NCBI RefSeq assembly: GCF_003862475.1
Contig: NZ_RRCO01000007.1
Span: forward strand, 62,001 to 126,000
Source of the DNA: Lachnoanaerobaculum gingivalis
Lineage (GTDB): Bacteria; Bacillota; Clostridia; Lachnospirales; Lachnospiraceae
Reading direction: 5' to 3'
DNA length: 64,000 nt
Shown here: in pieces, positions 34,516-43,021 of the stretch
How the letters are laid out: each line of letters opens with the position of its first letter
How positions within the stretch are numbered: position 1 is the first letter of the stretch
Notes under the pieces: model-generated
What the model was told of the DNA's origin: nothing
The model's database searches: none
What the model saw: only the letters and a program-made list of their open reading frames with translations
Made by a program: the position numbers and the translations under genes

Positions 34516-36234
34516 TTATCCGGCAAATAAAATACCTTCAAAAATTTCAGTTATATCCACACCGTCTATTGTATATGAAATCTCATCTCCCTCGCTATCC
34601 AATGTGATTCTGTAACAATTTCCATCATAGTCCGGCAAATTTTCATCCTTCAGTGTAAAATAGCGCTCAACATCAGACCACTCTGAAACTTCCACATCAT
34701 CCTTGTCTACAATCCGCACATCCACATAGCTTTCATTATCACTGTACACAAACAGCAAATATGAATCCTCAGGTATAGAGGCAGACTTTTTTTCTTTTCC
34801 GTCTTTATCAACTTCCTTACAGTCAACTTCTCTTAATGTACGAATTACATAGGGCATATTAACCTTTGCTCTTTCAGTTTTTGCCATCGGTATGCCCTCA
34901 TCTCCTACATACCATTCTCTTTCAGTCATAATTGTACCTAATACATAGCCCACTTCATCAACCATAAATGTATCGGTATCTGTAAATGTCTCTTCTATGT
35001 ATGTATAAATTTCCACATTATCTTCAGCCTCAAAGCTGTAATCACTGCTTAAAAGAGATAAATAGCTGAAATTAACATCATCATTTTCTAAATCGGAGAG
35101 GTCAAGAGTTGTAAGGATAGAAATCTCCGATTCCCCTTCAAATACATACATAAAATACTTACCTGACTTTTTTACTATATATGTACTTCCCTCAGAGTCC
35201 GTAAAAGTTTTTCTTTTATCTCCTACAAATACCTCAAAGCCTGAAGTATATATATCGAGGCTTTCTTTATCCTGTTCATATTTATTCTTTACATATACCG
35301 ATTCTCTCTCTCCGTCACCGTCTGTATCAAGATGCAAGGTCATATTGTCTGCAAGAATAGGAAAAACATAGTCCTTTTCTTTATTGACATATTTTGATTC
35401 AAACAAAGCATCATCCTCATCAAAACATATAGTAATAACCTGAGGTCCGTCAGTAAAGCTTCCCAGTGTTCCTGTATCAAAATACACTGTAACTCCCTCC
35501 GGACTTACTGTCCAAACCAGGTCTTTATAATCATTTTCCTTAAGCCCCTTTACATACTCTGAGGGCTTTGTAATATTGGACTCCTGATAATCCTTTTTTG
35601 CCAAGTCATCCACCAATTCAAAAAAGCTCTCATCATCCTTTACCACATCCAAAAAAGATAAGATTTTTCCTGTCCGGGTATCAAAATTATAGGATTCACG
35701 GGAATACATAGTTTTTGCACCGGTATGATTGTACTCTTCATAGTTTAATATACTTACAATGCTTTCATCAGATCTCATTATATAGGTATTTACAATATCT
35801 TTGAGTATAGACGAATTAAATCCGTCCTTCCTGTTTTCAATTTCCTGCTTACCGAAAAAATCCATATCTTCTTTCATTCCGGCATACTTTTCTTCCATTT
35901 TTTCATTATACTCTTCTATTACCTTTCTGAGAGAATCAAAGCCCTCCTCCTCTTTTAAGCTGATTTTTATACTTCTTAAGTTGTATAAATATTCACCCTC
36001 ATACGAATCATAGGCATGCTCATTCATCTCATTTAGAAGAATATGCGGCTTTTTTGATTTTTTTTCTTGTTTCTCTTTTTTTACCTTACTCTCCTTAACA
36101 GCTTTAGATTCTTTTGTTTCCTGACTTTCCTCTATCTCTGCTTCCTTCTTTGTTTCCTCATTTTTTTTACAGCCCACAGCCATCAACATTGCAATTATCA
36201 ATATCAACCATATAAGATTTCTTTTATACTTCAT
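34516..36234 (-). CDS. Lipoprotein with DUF4163/DUF3298-like domains, copy 1
   Basis: A 572-residue paralogue of the downstream gene with the same plan: lipobox VGC (Cys22), charged linker (23-63), then DUF3298-like core (SYNFDTRTGKILSFLDVVKD, WTVSPEGVTVYFDTGTLGSF) and a C-terminal part opening with LHLDTDGDGERESVYVKN, an EF-hand-like DTDGDGE loop. The two copies are similar over the whole length but clearly diverged, so the duplication is not recent. It is the first gene of the pair; GGAGG lies before the start. Both are likely made and exported together. Confidence 0.8.
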   Translation of the reverse strand: MKYKRNLIWLILIIAMLMAVGCKKNEETKKEAEIEESQETKESKAVKESKVKKEKQEKKSKKPHILLNEMNEHAYDSYEGEYLYNLRSIKISLKEEEGFDSLRKVIEEYNEKMEEKYAGMKEDMDFFGKQEIENRKDGFNSSILKDIVNTYIMRSDESIVSILNYEEYNHTGAKTMYSRESYNFDTRTGKILSFLDVVKDDESFFELVDDLAKKDYQESNITKPSEYVKGLKENDYKDLVWTVSPEGVTVYFDTGTLGSFTDGPQVITICFDEDDALFESKYVNKEKDYVFPILADNMTLHLDTDGDGERESVYVKNKYEQDKESLDIYTSGFEVFVGDKRKTFTDSEGSTYIVKKSGKYFMYVFEGESEISILTTLDLSDLENDDVNFSYLSLLSSDYSFEAEDNVEIYTYIEETFTDTDTFMVDEVGYVLGTIMTEREWYVGDEGIPMAKTERAKVNMPYVIRTLREVDCKEVDKDGKEKKSASIPEDSYLLFVYSDNESYVDVRIVDKDDVEVSEWSDVERYFTLKDENLPDYDGNCYRITLDSEGDEISYTIDGVDITEIFEGILFAG

Positions 36235-36284
36235 ATACCCTCCTTAAAATCTTTTTTATAAAATAGATTTTATAATCTATACAA

Positions 36285-36321
36285 ATAAAAAGCCCCCTAT
36301 AAATCTTCTTATTTATAGGGG
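36285..36321 (-). terminator. Terminator of the membrane LuxR-type gene
   Basis: Stem CCCCTATAAAT/ATTTATAGGGG with a 6-base loop, followed on the minus strand by GCTTTTTATTT. It closes the transcript of the gene ending at 36458. Confidence 0.82.
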
Positions 36322-36457
36322 AATCTGCATCCAAAACATAAACTATTCAGTGGATAGTGAATAAATGTTTGTTATTCAATTGATACCATCGGGCAATTCT
36401 ACACCAAAATACCGCTCTCGGAATAAAATTTGCCCCGACACTTTTACTCAACTGTAT

Positions 36458-37099
36458 TTATAGCTTTTTTTCATTTTCCATTAAAGCACAGTATCTGAGC
36501 ATCATCTTCATGGAACTTACGGATAATTTGGCATAAATATTTTGATTATGATATCTTAATGTACTCTCTTTTATCTTTGCAATATCAAGGATTTCCTGAA
36601 CACTGTATCCCTCCCTGTGCAAATCAAATATCTTTCTTTCCGTCTTTGTAAGTTCATCTATACCTTTAATAAATTGTTTAAAGCTTTCAGGATCTATCTC
36701 CTTTTTTCTGTCATATTCAAGCCTTTTAATCCGCTGCTTTAAATCATTGATTTTATTATTGTAAATTTCTTTTTCTTTATTCCTCTCTTCTTCAAGAATC
36801 ATATAAAGCCATTTATAATCTTTTCTGACTTTTTGACCGTTTTCTGCTCCCTCTGATATACAGCTGCTTAAATCCTTAATAATAATTTTAATAATAAAAT
36901 TCCCTGCAATAACAGCAATCAAGATTATAAAAATAAATATAAAAAATAATGATATTATAAAAGCAGCCATATTTTGCCTGATTATCCCATAAATATACTC
37001 AAATCCTGCTATATAAACAAAAGATAAAAAAGCAAGCAGTATTGATAATAACTCCACTATAAAAAAATATATAAAAAGCTTTTTTCGCAAAAAATCCAT
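36458..37099 (-). CDS. Membrane-tethered LuxR-type transcriptional regulator
   Basis: A 213-residue protein with two N-terminal membrane helices (about 8-32 and 45-72), a short basic region, a predicted coiled coil (about 100-135, EEERNKEKEIYNNKINDLKQ) and a C-terminal LuxR-type helix-turn-helix (148-203: ELTKTERKIFDLHREGYSVQ, then KESTLRYHNQNIYAKLSV). No receiver or ligand domain is present, so signal input must come through the membrane helices or a partner. It is transcribed away from the small membrane gene at 37354, with a 254-base control region between. It may regulate that gene, the neighbouring lipoproteins or the TIR/RyR pair. Confidence 0.85.
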   Translation of the reverse strand: MDFLRKKLFIYFFIVELLSILLAFLSFVYIAGFEYIYGIIRQNMAAFIISLFFIFIFIILIAVIAGNFIIKIIIKDLSSCISEGAENGQKVRKDYKWLYMILEEERNKEKEIYNNKINDLKQRIKRLEYDRKKEIDPESFKQFIKGIDELTKTERKIFDLHREGYSVQEILDIAKIKESTLRYHNQNIYAKLSVSSMKMMLRYCALMENEKKL

Positions 37100-37170
37100 A
37101 TCACATCCTCACTGTCTGCCGATTTTATTAAATTATAAACCTTAAATACGGTTTTTGCCATACAAGGATT

Positions 37171-37200
37171 TAAAAGGCTTACAAATAAATAAGCCTTTAA
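37171..37200. promoter_or_regulatory. Hairpin in the leader between divergent genes
   Basis: Inverted repeat AAAGGCTTA/TAAGCCTTT with an 8-base loop lies about 75 bases upstream of the LuxR-type gene start, in its leader. No gene ends here, so it is not an ordinary terminator; attenuation or a regulator site is possible. Confidence 0.45.
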
Positions 37201-37277
37201 ATGTATTTTTTTACTGTAAAATGTACATTTAATAATTCTTGTTCTTAACAAGATACCTTTCATATCTTGATAAATTG

Positions 37278-37306
37278 TTGATAAATTGTTAAGATTTTGA
37301 TATAAT
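37278..37306 (+). promoter_or_regulatory. Promoter of the small membrane protein gene
   Basis: TTGATA (37278-37283) and TATAAT (37301-37306) with a 17-base spacer. The -35 belongs to the second of two adjacent copies of TTGATAAATTG (37267-37277 and 37278-37288), so a repeat-binding regulator could act here. Confidence 0.78.
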
Positions 37307-37353
37307 TGACGACAGTGATACTTCACAATTTTTATTTTTTGGAGGAACTAAAA

Positions 37354-37803
37354 GTGAATATATTTTTGACAATTCTTATTGTCATACTGGTTATATTGAT
37401 TGTCGCTTTGGTTGCCCTTTACTTCTTTGGAAGAAAGATGGAGAGCAGACAGGTGGAATCTCAAGCCGCTATGGAAGCTGCAAAGCAAACGGTTTCAATG
37501 CTTATTATAGATAAAAAGAAACTGAAAATAAAAGAGTCGGGTTTACCCAAGATTGTATATGAACAAACCCCTTGGTATCTTAAATGGACCAAGGTTCCTA
37601 TTGTAAAAGCAAAAGTCGGACCTAAAATCATGACCTTGATGGCGGATGAAAAAGTATTTGCCTCTATACCGCTAAAGACAGAGGTAAAGGCTGTAGTAAG
37701 CGGCATATATATATCTGATATAAAGAGTGTCAAAGGTGGAAAGCTTGTAAAAACAGAGCCTAAGAAAAAAGGGTTCTTTGCAAAACTTTTTAAAAAAAAA
37801 TAA
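37354..37803 (+). CDS. Single-pass membrane protein, 149 aa, unknown function
   Basis: Start taken at the GTG at 37354, eight bases after a strong GGAGG; a TTG further up is inside the promoter and is rejected. One N-terminal membrane helix (about 3-25, ILIVILVILIVALVALYF), then a soluble domain of about 100 residues likely facing the cytoplasm, and a very basic C terminus (KTEPKKKGFFAKLFKKK). The helix followed by GRKMESRQVESQAAMEAAKQ looks like an anchor plus amphipathic helix. No known family was recognised. Similar membrane-anchored proteins with a lysine-rich tail occur in relatives, but that is from memory, not tested. Confidence 0.75.
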   Translation: MNIFLTILIVILVILIVALVALYFFGRKMESRQVESQAAMEAAKQTVSMLIIDKKKLKIKESGLPKIVYEQTPWYLKWTKVPIVKAKVGPKIMTLMADEKVFASIPLKTEVKAVVSGIYISDIKSVKGGKLVKTEPKKKGFFAKLFKKK

Positions 37804-37812
37804 AATATAATA

Positions 37813-37850
37813 AAAATACTGCCCGCTAAAAAGCTGTGGCAGTATTTTTT
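37813..37850. terminator. Bidirectional terminator between convergent genes
   Basis: Stem AAATACTGCC/GGCAGTATTT followed by T-runs on both strands; it separates the small membrane gene from the end of the TIR gene. Confidence 0.85.
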
Positions 37851-37859
37851 ATAAAAATA

Positions 37860-40800
37860 TTATTTTGCAATTATACCTATTTGGACCTTCTCTTCCTGTG
37901 AGAGTTTTCTTCCTGCAATAATACCCTCTATCTCAGCATTTACCTCATCCTCATTTAAAAGCTTATATACTGCAGATGCCATATAGTATTGGGATTTTGT
38001 ACTGTCTTTATCAAAATTTACATAATAGTTTTGATCTATTGCTATCAGCCTACCTTCAGGTGAAATATGACCGTTTACATTATAATCCTTTACCGATGGA
38101 CTAAGTGTCATATTCAGTCTTCCGGTTGAAAAGTCAACCACATAACATTTTCTATCCGTTTCATTATTTCTTATCATCATCAGTATATCTGCATCTTCAT
38201 TATATAGGTTGACATCATTAAAACTTAATGCAGTTTCTGCACATGTCTCATCCATTTCCCATTTACTTAAACCGTCCTTGTCGCTCCAATAAAATGCAGT
38301 ATTATTCTGTATTCCCCTTAATTTTATTCCACCATCAGATTTTTGTATATTTACTACCTCTCCCGGAATATCTACTATATGTTCATTAGTATCAAGATTG
38401 TACACGGAGGCTATACCTGCAAATCTGTTTATCACAAGGATTTCGGAGTTTATAAGTAATTTTATGACTCCCGATTCATCCTTTATATTATTATAGCTTT
38501 TTATCAGTTCTAAACTTTCCGTATCATATATCCTCAGTCCTTCTACACTGTCAAGCAGCAATATTTGCTTTGAATCATTGCTGAAAACAAATGCTGTCGA
38601 AGTATTATTTATAACCAACTGCTTATTTATATCATTTTGAACATCATACAATTTTAATATCGGCTTTGCAGTTGATAAATTATCCTTTGTCATACCTATA
38701 TAGGCATAATATCTGCCGTCATTTGATATTCTGTTATATTTTGGATTTGACATAATGCCATAGGTTGTCGGTTCATCAGGATTGATTTTTTTACTTGTCT
38801 TTCCGTCATCATCGGAAAGAACAAAACCGCTTCCGTCAAATAGCAGCATATGTGAAAAATTATCGGAGTTTGCTATTATTCTTGCATATATAGGCTCTGA
38901 TAAAACTCTTGATTTTAAATCAATTATCTTTATTGTCTGACTTTCATGTGAGTTTGCAAGTATCTTACTTCCGTCTTTTAAATATATAAATTCTATAGGA
39001 ACTCCGCCTCCATAGCTTAAATTATTCTCAACTATTATTTTATCCTTCCATATAGAATAATTTCCGTTTTCTCCAAAACCTACCACAGTATTTGTATCAT
39101 AGTTATAGGCAAAATATCTCATATTCACTTTCGGAAAATATATTTCATCCACTACTTCACCGCTGTTTCCATCCAGAATATATACCTGTGTACCTGCTTT
39201 TACCGCAATTTTTTCTCCATTGTAACTTTCAGTTAATACCCTTGTATCATTTGGGCTGATATAAATATCCTGTTTAAATATTTCCGTTTTATCTTCAAGT
39301 GAGATCTTCATAATATCACCCTCTGTAAGCAGTATTATATTCTTGCCGTCGGCTGAATAACTTGCCGCTATATATGGTTTATCAAATTCATCCTGCTCTA
39401 AAGCTATGCCTTTTATCCTTGGTATAATATCTATTATGCTACCATCTTCCATTTTTCTTCTTGTAAGCTGATCCTCTGTATTATCTTCCAGAGCTATCAA
39501 AATCTCACTTCCGTCACGCTTTATATCGGCATATTTTACCTGACCGTTGATCACAAAACCCCCCTGCTTTTGCCAGGTATCGGTATTATATACATAAAAG
39601 CAGGTATCGTCATTTACAAGCGTAACATAATACAATTTGGTATTATCCTCGGAAAATCTGGCAAGCATAGGTATACCTTCTATCTCAAGCTTTGCCGCCA
39701 CTTCACCGCTTTCTATATCATAAATAATACAGGTACTGTCAAAAGAGGATGATGCCAGATATTTTCCGTCCTTTGAAAATGCAACAAATTTGACCTGTTG
39801 GGTATGCCCTGTAAATCTTTTTAATACCTCTCCGTTTTCTACACTTGCTATGGCGGTGTCATTATTATCAAGTCCGTATGCCACATATTTTTCATCCTCA
39901 CTTATTGCCATATATGTAAATTTATTTTTTGTGGATATATTTGTCAATGTGGAAGCACCACTATGATATATGGTACTATTAAATATTGAAAACTCCTCAG
40001 CTTTTAAAGTATCATAATACTTCATATCCTTTTTTATAGGAAGCATAGCCTCTTTTGCCACCAATACCGCCTTGATATAATCTCCCTCCCTCAAAAAGTC
40101 TTTGGCAGTTTTCATCAATATTCCGGTATTTGACTGCACCGCCTCCTGCCTTGCAAGCTCCGCCTTTTGATAAGCATTTGCCATAAACAGCCCGAATATC
40201 AAAAATACCGCTCCCGCCATAGAGGATACGGTCAGAATCAGCTTGTTTTTTCTCTCCTTATCCCTTTGCTTAAGGTCTCCGAAACTACAACCGAGTATTG
40301 TTGCCATTATCCTGTATTTTTCAATTTTTAATAATTTTAAGGATTCCTTTGTAAGCTCCTTTAATTTTGAAATATTATTATTTTGCAGATTTTCGTATCC
40401 GCTAAAATCAGCCTTAAGTATTTCATCAGGTCTTATATCGGCTGCAAGTACATCCTGTAGACTCTCATTATCCCCACGCTTAAGCTCCTTAAGTGCCTGC
40501 GGGAAAGACTCATCCGGCTCACCCTCTATAAGTACCGGTATTATTCTCTCATCTCCATGTAAGCTTTTAAAGGTCTCTATCTCCTTTTGACACCAGTCTG
40601 ATAAAGGTGTTCTTTTGGAACATATAACTATAAGATATCTGCTTGTTTCAAGTGCCTCTTCTATGGAAGCACCCAGATCCCTCGCCGCCAGCTCCTCTCT
40701 GTCACGAAACACTCTAAAGGTAGGTTTTTTACCGTCTTCATAGAACTCCTTTGGAGGCTTAAATGTCTCTATCATCTGATGCACCTGTTTGGCAATGCTT

Positions 40801-40922
40801 TGATCCGGCTCTACATGTCTGTAACTTATAAAAGCATCATATTTATACTTTTTTTCATTATATTCATAGGCCGCTCTTTGCATTTCATCAGACGGCTTTC
40901 TATGCCTTTGCTCTTTTTCCAT
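37860..40922 (-). CDS. TIR domain - transmembrane - beta-propeller (WD40-like) protein
   Basis: A 1020-residue receptor-like protein. An N-terminal TIR domain (about 28-165) shows box 1 YDAFISYRH, the RDREELAARD loop and the SDWCQKEIE segment with a glutamate (Glu114) where TIR NADases have their catalytic glutamate. A linker of about 60 residues leads to one membrane helix (229-249), basic on its N side (KQRDKERKNK), which predicts TIR inside and the rest outside. Residues about 335-1000 contain many WD40/YVTN-like blades (VAFSKDGKYLASSSFDSTCI, then IIYDIESGEV). It starts two bases after the RyR gene, whose last codons hold its AAAGGAGG site, so they are coupled. NAD-cleaving activity is inferred only from motif. 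Confidence 0.9.
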   Translation of the reverse strand: MEKEQRHRKPSDEMQRAAYEYNEKKYKYDAFISYRHVEPDQSIAKQVHQMIETFKPPKEFYEDGKKPTFRVFRDREELAARDLGASIEEALETSRYLIVICSKRTPLSDWCQKEIETFKSLHGDERIIPVLIEGEPDESFPQALKELKRGDNESLQDVLAADIRPDEILKADFSGYENLQNNNISKLKELTKESLKLLKIEKYRIMATILGCSFGDLKQRDKERKNKLILTVSSMAGAVFLIFGLFMANAYQKAELARQEAVQSNTGILMKTAKDFLREGDYIKAVLVAKEAMLPIKKDMKYYDTLKAEEFSIFNSTIYHSGASTLTNISTKNKFTYMAISEDEKYVAYGLDNNDTAIASVENGEVLKRFTGHTQQVKFVAFSKDGKYLASSSFDSTCIIYDIESGEVAAKLEIEGIPMLARFSEDNTKLYYVTLVNDDTCFYVYNTDTWQKQGGFVINGQVKYADIKRDGSEILIALEDNTEDQLTRRKMEDGSIIDIIPRIKGIALEQDEFDKPYIAASYSADGKNIILLTEGDIMKISLEDKTEIFKQDIYISPNDTRVLTESYNGEKIAVKAGTQVYILDGNSGEVVDEIYFPKVNMRYFAYNYDTNTVVGFGENGNYSIWKDKIIVENNLSYGGGVPIEFIYLKDGSKILANSHESQTIKIIDLKSRVLSEPIYARIIANSDNFSHMLLFDGSGFVLSDDDGKTSKKINPDEPTTYGIMSNPKYNRISNDGRYYAYIGMTKDNLSTAKPILKLYDVQNDINKQLVINNTSTAFVFSNDSKQILLLDSVEGLRIYDTESLELIKSYNNIKDESGVIKLLINSEILVINRFAGIASVYNLDTNEHIVDIPGEVVNIQKSDGGIKLRGIQNNTAFYWSDKDGLSKWEMDETCAETALSFNDVNLYNEDADILMMIRNNETDRKCYVVDFSTGRLNMTLSPSVKDYNVNGHISPEGRLIAIDQNYYVNFDKDSTKSQYYMASAVYKLLNEDEVNAEIEGIIAGRKLSQEEKVQIGIIAK

Positions 40923-40924
40923 TT

Positions 40925-42784
40925 CTATTCCTCCTTTTGAAAGAGAGTAAATACCGACAATAAATCATATTCGGGATGACAGATTTCAAACTTCTCCCCT
41001 TTTATAATATCCCAATCGTCTATAAGGCATGGATGTGTCTTTAAGTTCTCATCCTTTTTCTCTCCATACTTAAAATTCATTGCATAATAGCTGTTGCACC
41101 ATCTCTTATGTTCAAGCCTTGATAAAAAATCAAGTAATGGAGCTTCTTCTAAATATTTACAAAATTCCTGCTTGAATTTTTCAGGATTTTCCCTTCGGTT
41201 TTTCTGCAAATCACTGAACTCTTCAAACTTTTTATTTAGATAATCGACAATCTCTTCCTCCGTTTTAGAAAAAAATACTTTTCTTACTATTTCTTCCTTT
41301 ATTCTGTCATGTGATGCGGATAATCTTGAAGAATTCTTCTTTACATAGGAGAGTTCATTCCATTTTTGCCCTTCTCCCATACCTGCCGCCACGGAAGATT
41401 TATTATAGCTTTCATTAAACTGTTTTGCACGATTATCAAGTGACTCTCTTATCATTACATCACCTGTCATAATCTGTGAAACATCACCGAAGATTCGGAT
41501 TTTATCCTGATTTTTAGGAAGTATATAGCTTAAATCCACATTTGATACATTTCTTATTATCTTTGGTACAGACTCAAAATACCCGTCAATTATCTTAAGA
41601 TTTTTAAGACTCTTAACCACATCTTCATTCATTAAAAATATAATTGATAAATTATCATCATTTTTTATATTTCTTAAATGTTCATTTATGGCATTTTTTC
41701 CAAAGCCAAGATTCATTACCTCTATATCCAAAGATTTTTTTAAGCCCTCATTATTGTATAAAAGTTCTCTCATACGGTTGGCGGCATCCGTATCTATAAT
41801 GCTGACCTTGGTATTTTCATTTAATGACATAGTCATATCATTTGAAATATGCTTTAGTAAAGTAATTGTAAGTTCATTTATACCTATTATGAGTATATGC
41901 ATTTTATTTATATTTTTTTCTATAAGCTCTACCGAACAATTCTCTCCTATATCACAAAGCCCCTCCATATTGGCTGAAATACTCTGTCTTACACATTTAT
42001 CGGATATTAACATTCTGACAGTCAAATCTGTCTGATCAAAATGTATGGTATCTATTCTTTTCAGTTTCTCTTCATTTTTTCTTTCAAGGCTTATCATATC
42101 CTCAATATATGAAGATACAGTCTTAGACTCACATTTTATATAGCAGTTTATATGCCTCTTGGGCTTGATTCTTTTTATAACATTGGTGTAGACAGCATAA
42201 TTTTCCAAATCATTCTCCGAACAAAAAAAGATATACTTTGCATTATTGATATTTAAAGCGGAAAAAACTTCTTTTATCTCATTTCTGTCACTGTTTTCAA
42301 AATCAAGCTGATATGTAGCTATGCCCTTTTTCTCGTATTTACTTTTTAAATTATCATCAATAAACTTTTTTGAAATAAGAGAAATCTTATATGAGTTTTT
42401 CTCATTTAGCAAATTATTAATGAGTGTCTCACCTATAAAGCTGTTTTCAAATACTAAAATATGATTGCCGCTTATTTTATTAAAAACTATATTCTTTAGA
42501 TGTAGCAGAGTAGTTGAAATCTTCGTAAATACAAAGGTGGATGTAAGTATTGGTGCAAGCCACTTTGCCAGCTCATAAAAAATAGTTGTATTATCCCCCG
42601 GAGATATCGGCGGTGCAAATAAAAACAACTTTATAATGCCGTATAATACAGCCGAAATCAGTTGAATAGGATCATCTATCTTAACTTTATAGTATTCATA
42701 AAGACTTTGAAATCCCAGAATAATTGTTACAATCAATATGACAAGATATATTTTTTTCTTATAATAATTTTTATTTTCTCTCAT
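40925..42784 (-). CDS. TM-TrkA-RyR domain protein, partner of the TIR protein
   Basis: A 619-residue membrane protein. Two membrane segments (about 11-30 and 66-88) with a hydrophobic pre-segment (45-60, LYGIIKLFLFAPPIS) suggest a small channel-like unit. Two Rossmann-like TrkA-N modules follow (first from about 107, GNHILVFENSFIGETLI; second from about 294, MHILIIGINELTITLL). The C terminus (about 555-612) is a RyR domain: RLEHKRWCNSYYAMNFKYG, DENLKTHPCLIDDWDII, YDLLSVFTLF, preceded by the SSRLSASHDRIK helix often seen with bacterial RyR domains. RyR domains were described in prokaryotic conflict and signalling proteins, often near TIR and TrkA-type proteins. Ligand unknown; nucleotide or Ca2+-linked signalling is inference. 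Confidence 0.85.
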   Translation of the reverse strand: MRENKNYYKKKIYLVILIVTIILGFQSLYEYYKVKIDDPIQLISAVLYGIIKLFLFAPPISPGDNTTIFYELAKWLAPILTSTFVFTKISTTLLHLKNIVFNKISGNHILVFENSFIGETLINNLLNEKNSYKISLISKKFIDDNLKSKYEKKGIATYQLDFENSDRNEIKEVFSALNINNAKYIFFCSENDLENYAVYTNVIKRIKPKRHINCYIKCESKTVSSYIEDMISLERKNEEKLKRIDTIHFDQTDLTVRMLISDKCVRQSISANMEGLCDIGENCSVELIEKNINKMHILIIGINELTITLLKHISNDMTMSLNENTKVSIIDTDAANRMRELLYNNEGLKKSLDIEVMNLGFGKNAINEHLRNIKNDDNLSIIFLMNEDVVKSLKNLKIIDGYFESVPKIIRNVSNVDLSYILPKNQDKIRIFGDVSQIMTGDVMIRESLDNRAKQFNESYNKSSVAAGMGEGQKWNELSYVKKNSSRLSASHDRIKEEIVRKVFFSKTEEEIVDYLNKKFEEFSDLQKNRRENPEKFKQEFCKYLEEAPLLDFLSRLEHKRWCNSYYAMNFKYGEKKDENLKTHPCLIDDWDIIKGEKFEICHPEYDLLSVFTLFQKEE

Positions 42785-42947
42785 ATTATCACCTTCTACT
42801 ATGCTAAATACTTTTTAATATTATCCAATCGAGTTTTTATATAAGTTTTAAGAATATTGCCTTCATTATATATTATTTGCGACTACAGTTTATAACAACA
42901 ATTTTAATGATTTATAAAAATATTAAGAATTTAATTCCAACAAATAT

Positions 42948-42973
42948 ATAAGGCTGCCAATATTGACAGCCCT
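42948..42973 (-). terminator. Terminator of galT
   Basis: Stem GGCTGTC/GGCAGCC (one G-T pair) with a T-rich tail on the minus strand, about 50 bases past the galT stop. The gap 42785-43021 otherwise shows only AT-rich DNA containing the RyR gene's leader. Confidence 0.65.
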
Positions 42974-43021
42974 GTATTTACACAAAAGAAATATTCGGTA
43001 TAAAACCTTTTCTTTTAAACA

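Noticed and set aside
37306-37353. Longer N terminus of the small membrane protein from a TTG start
   Set aside because: The TTG overlaps the -10 hexamer and has no ribosome binding site, whereas GTG at 37354 has GGAGG at eight bases.
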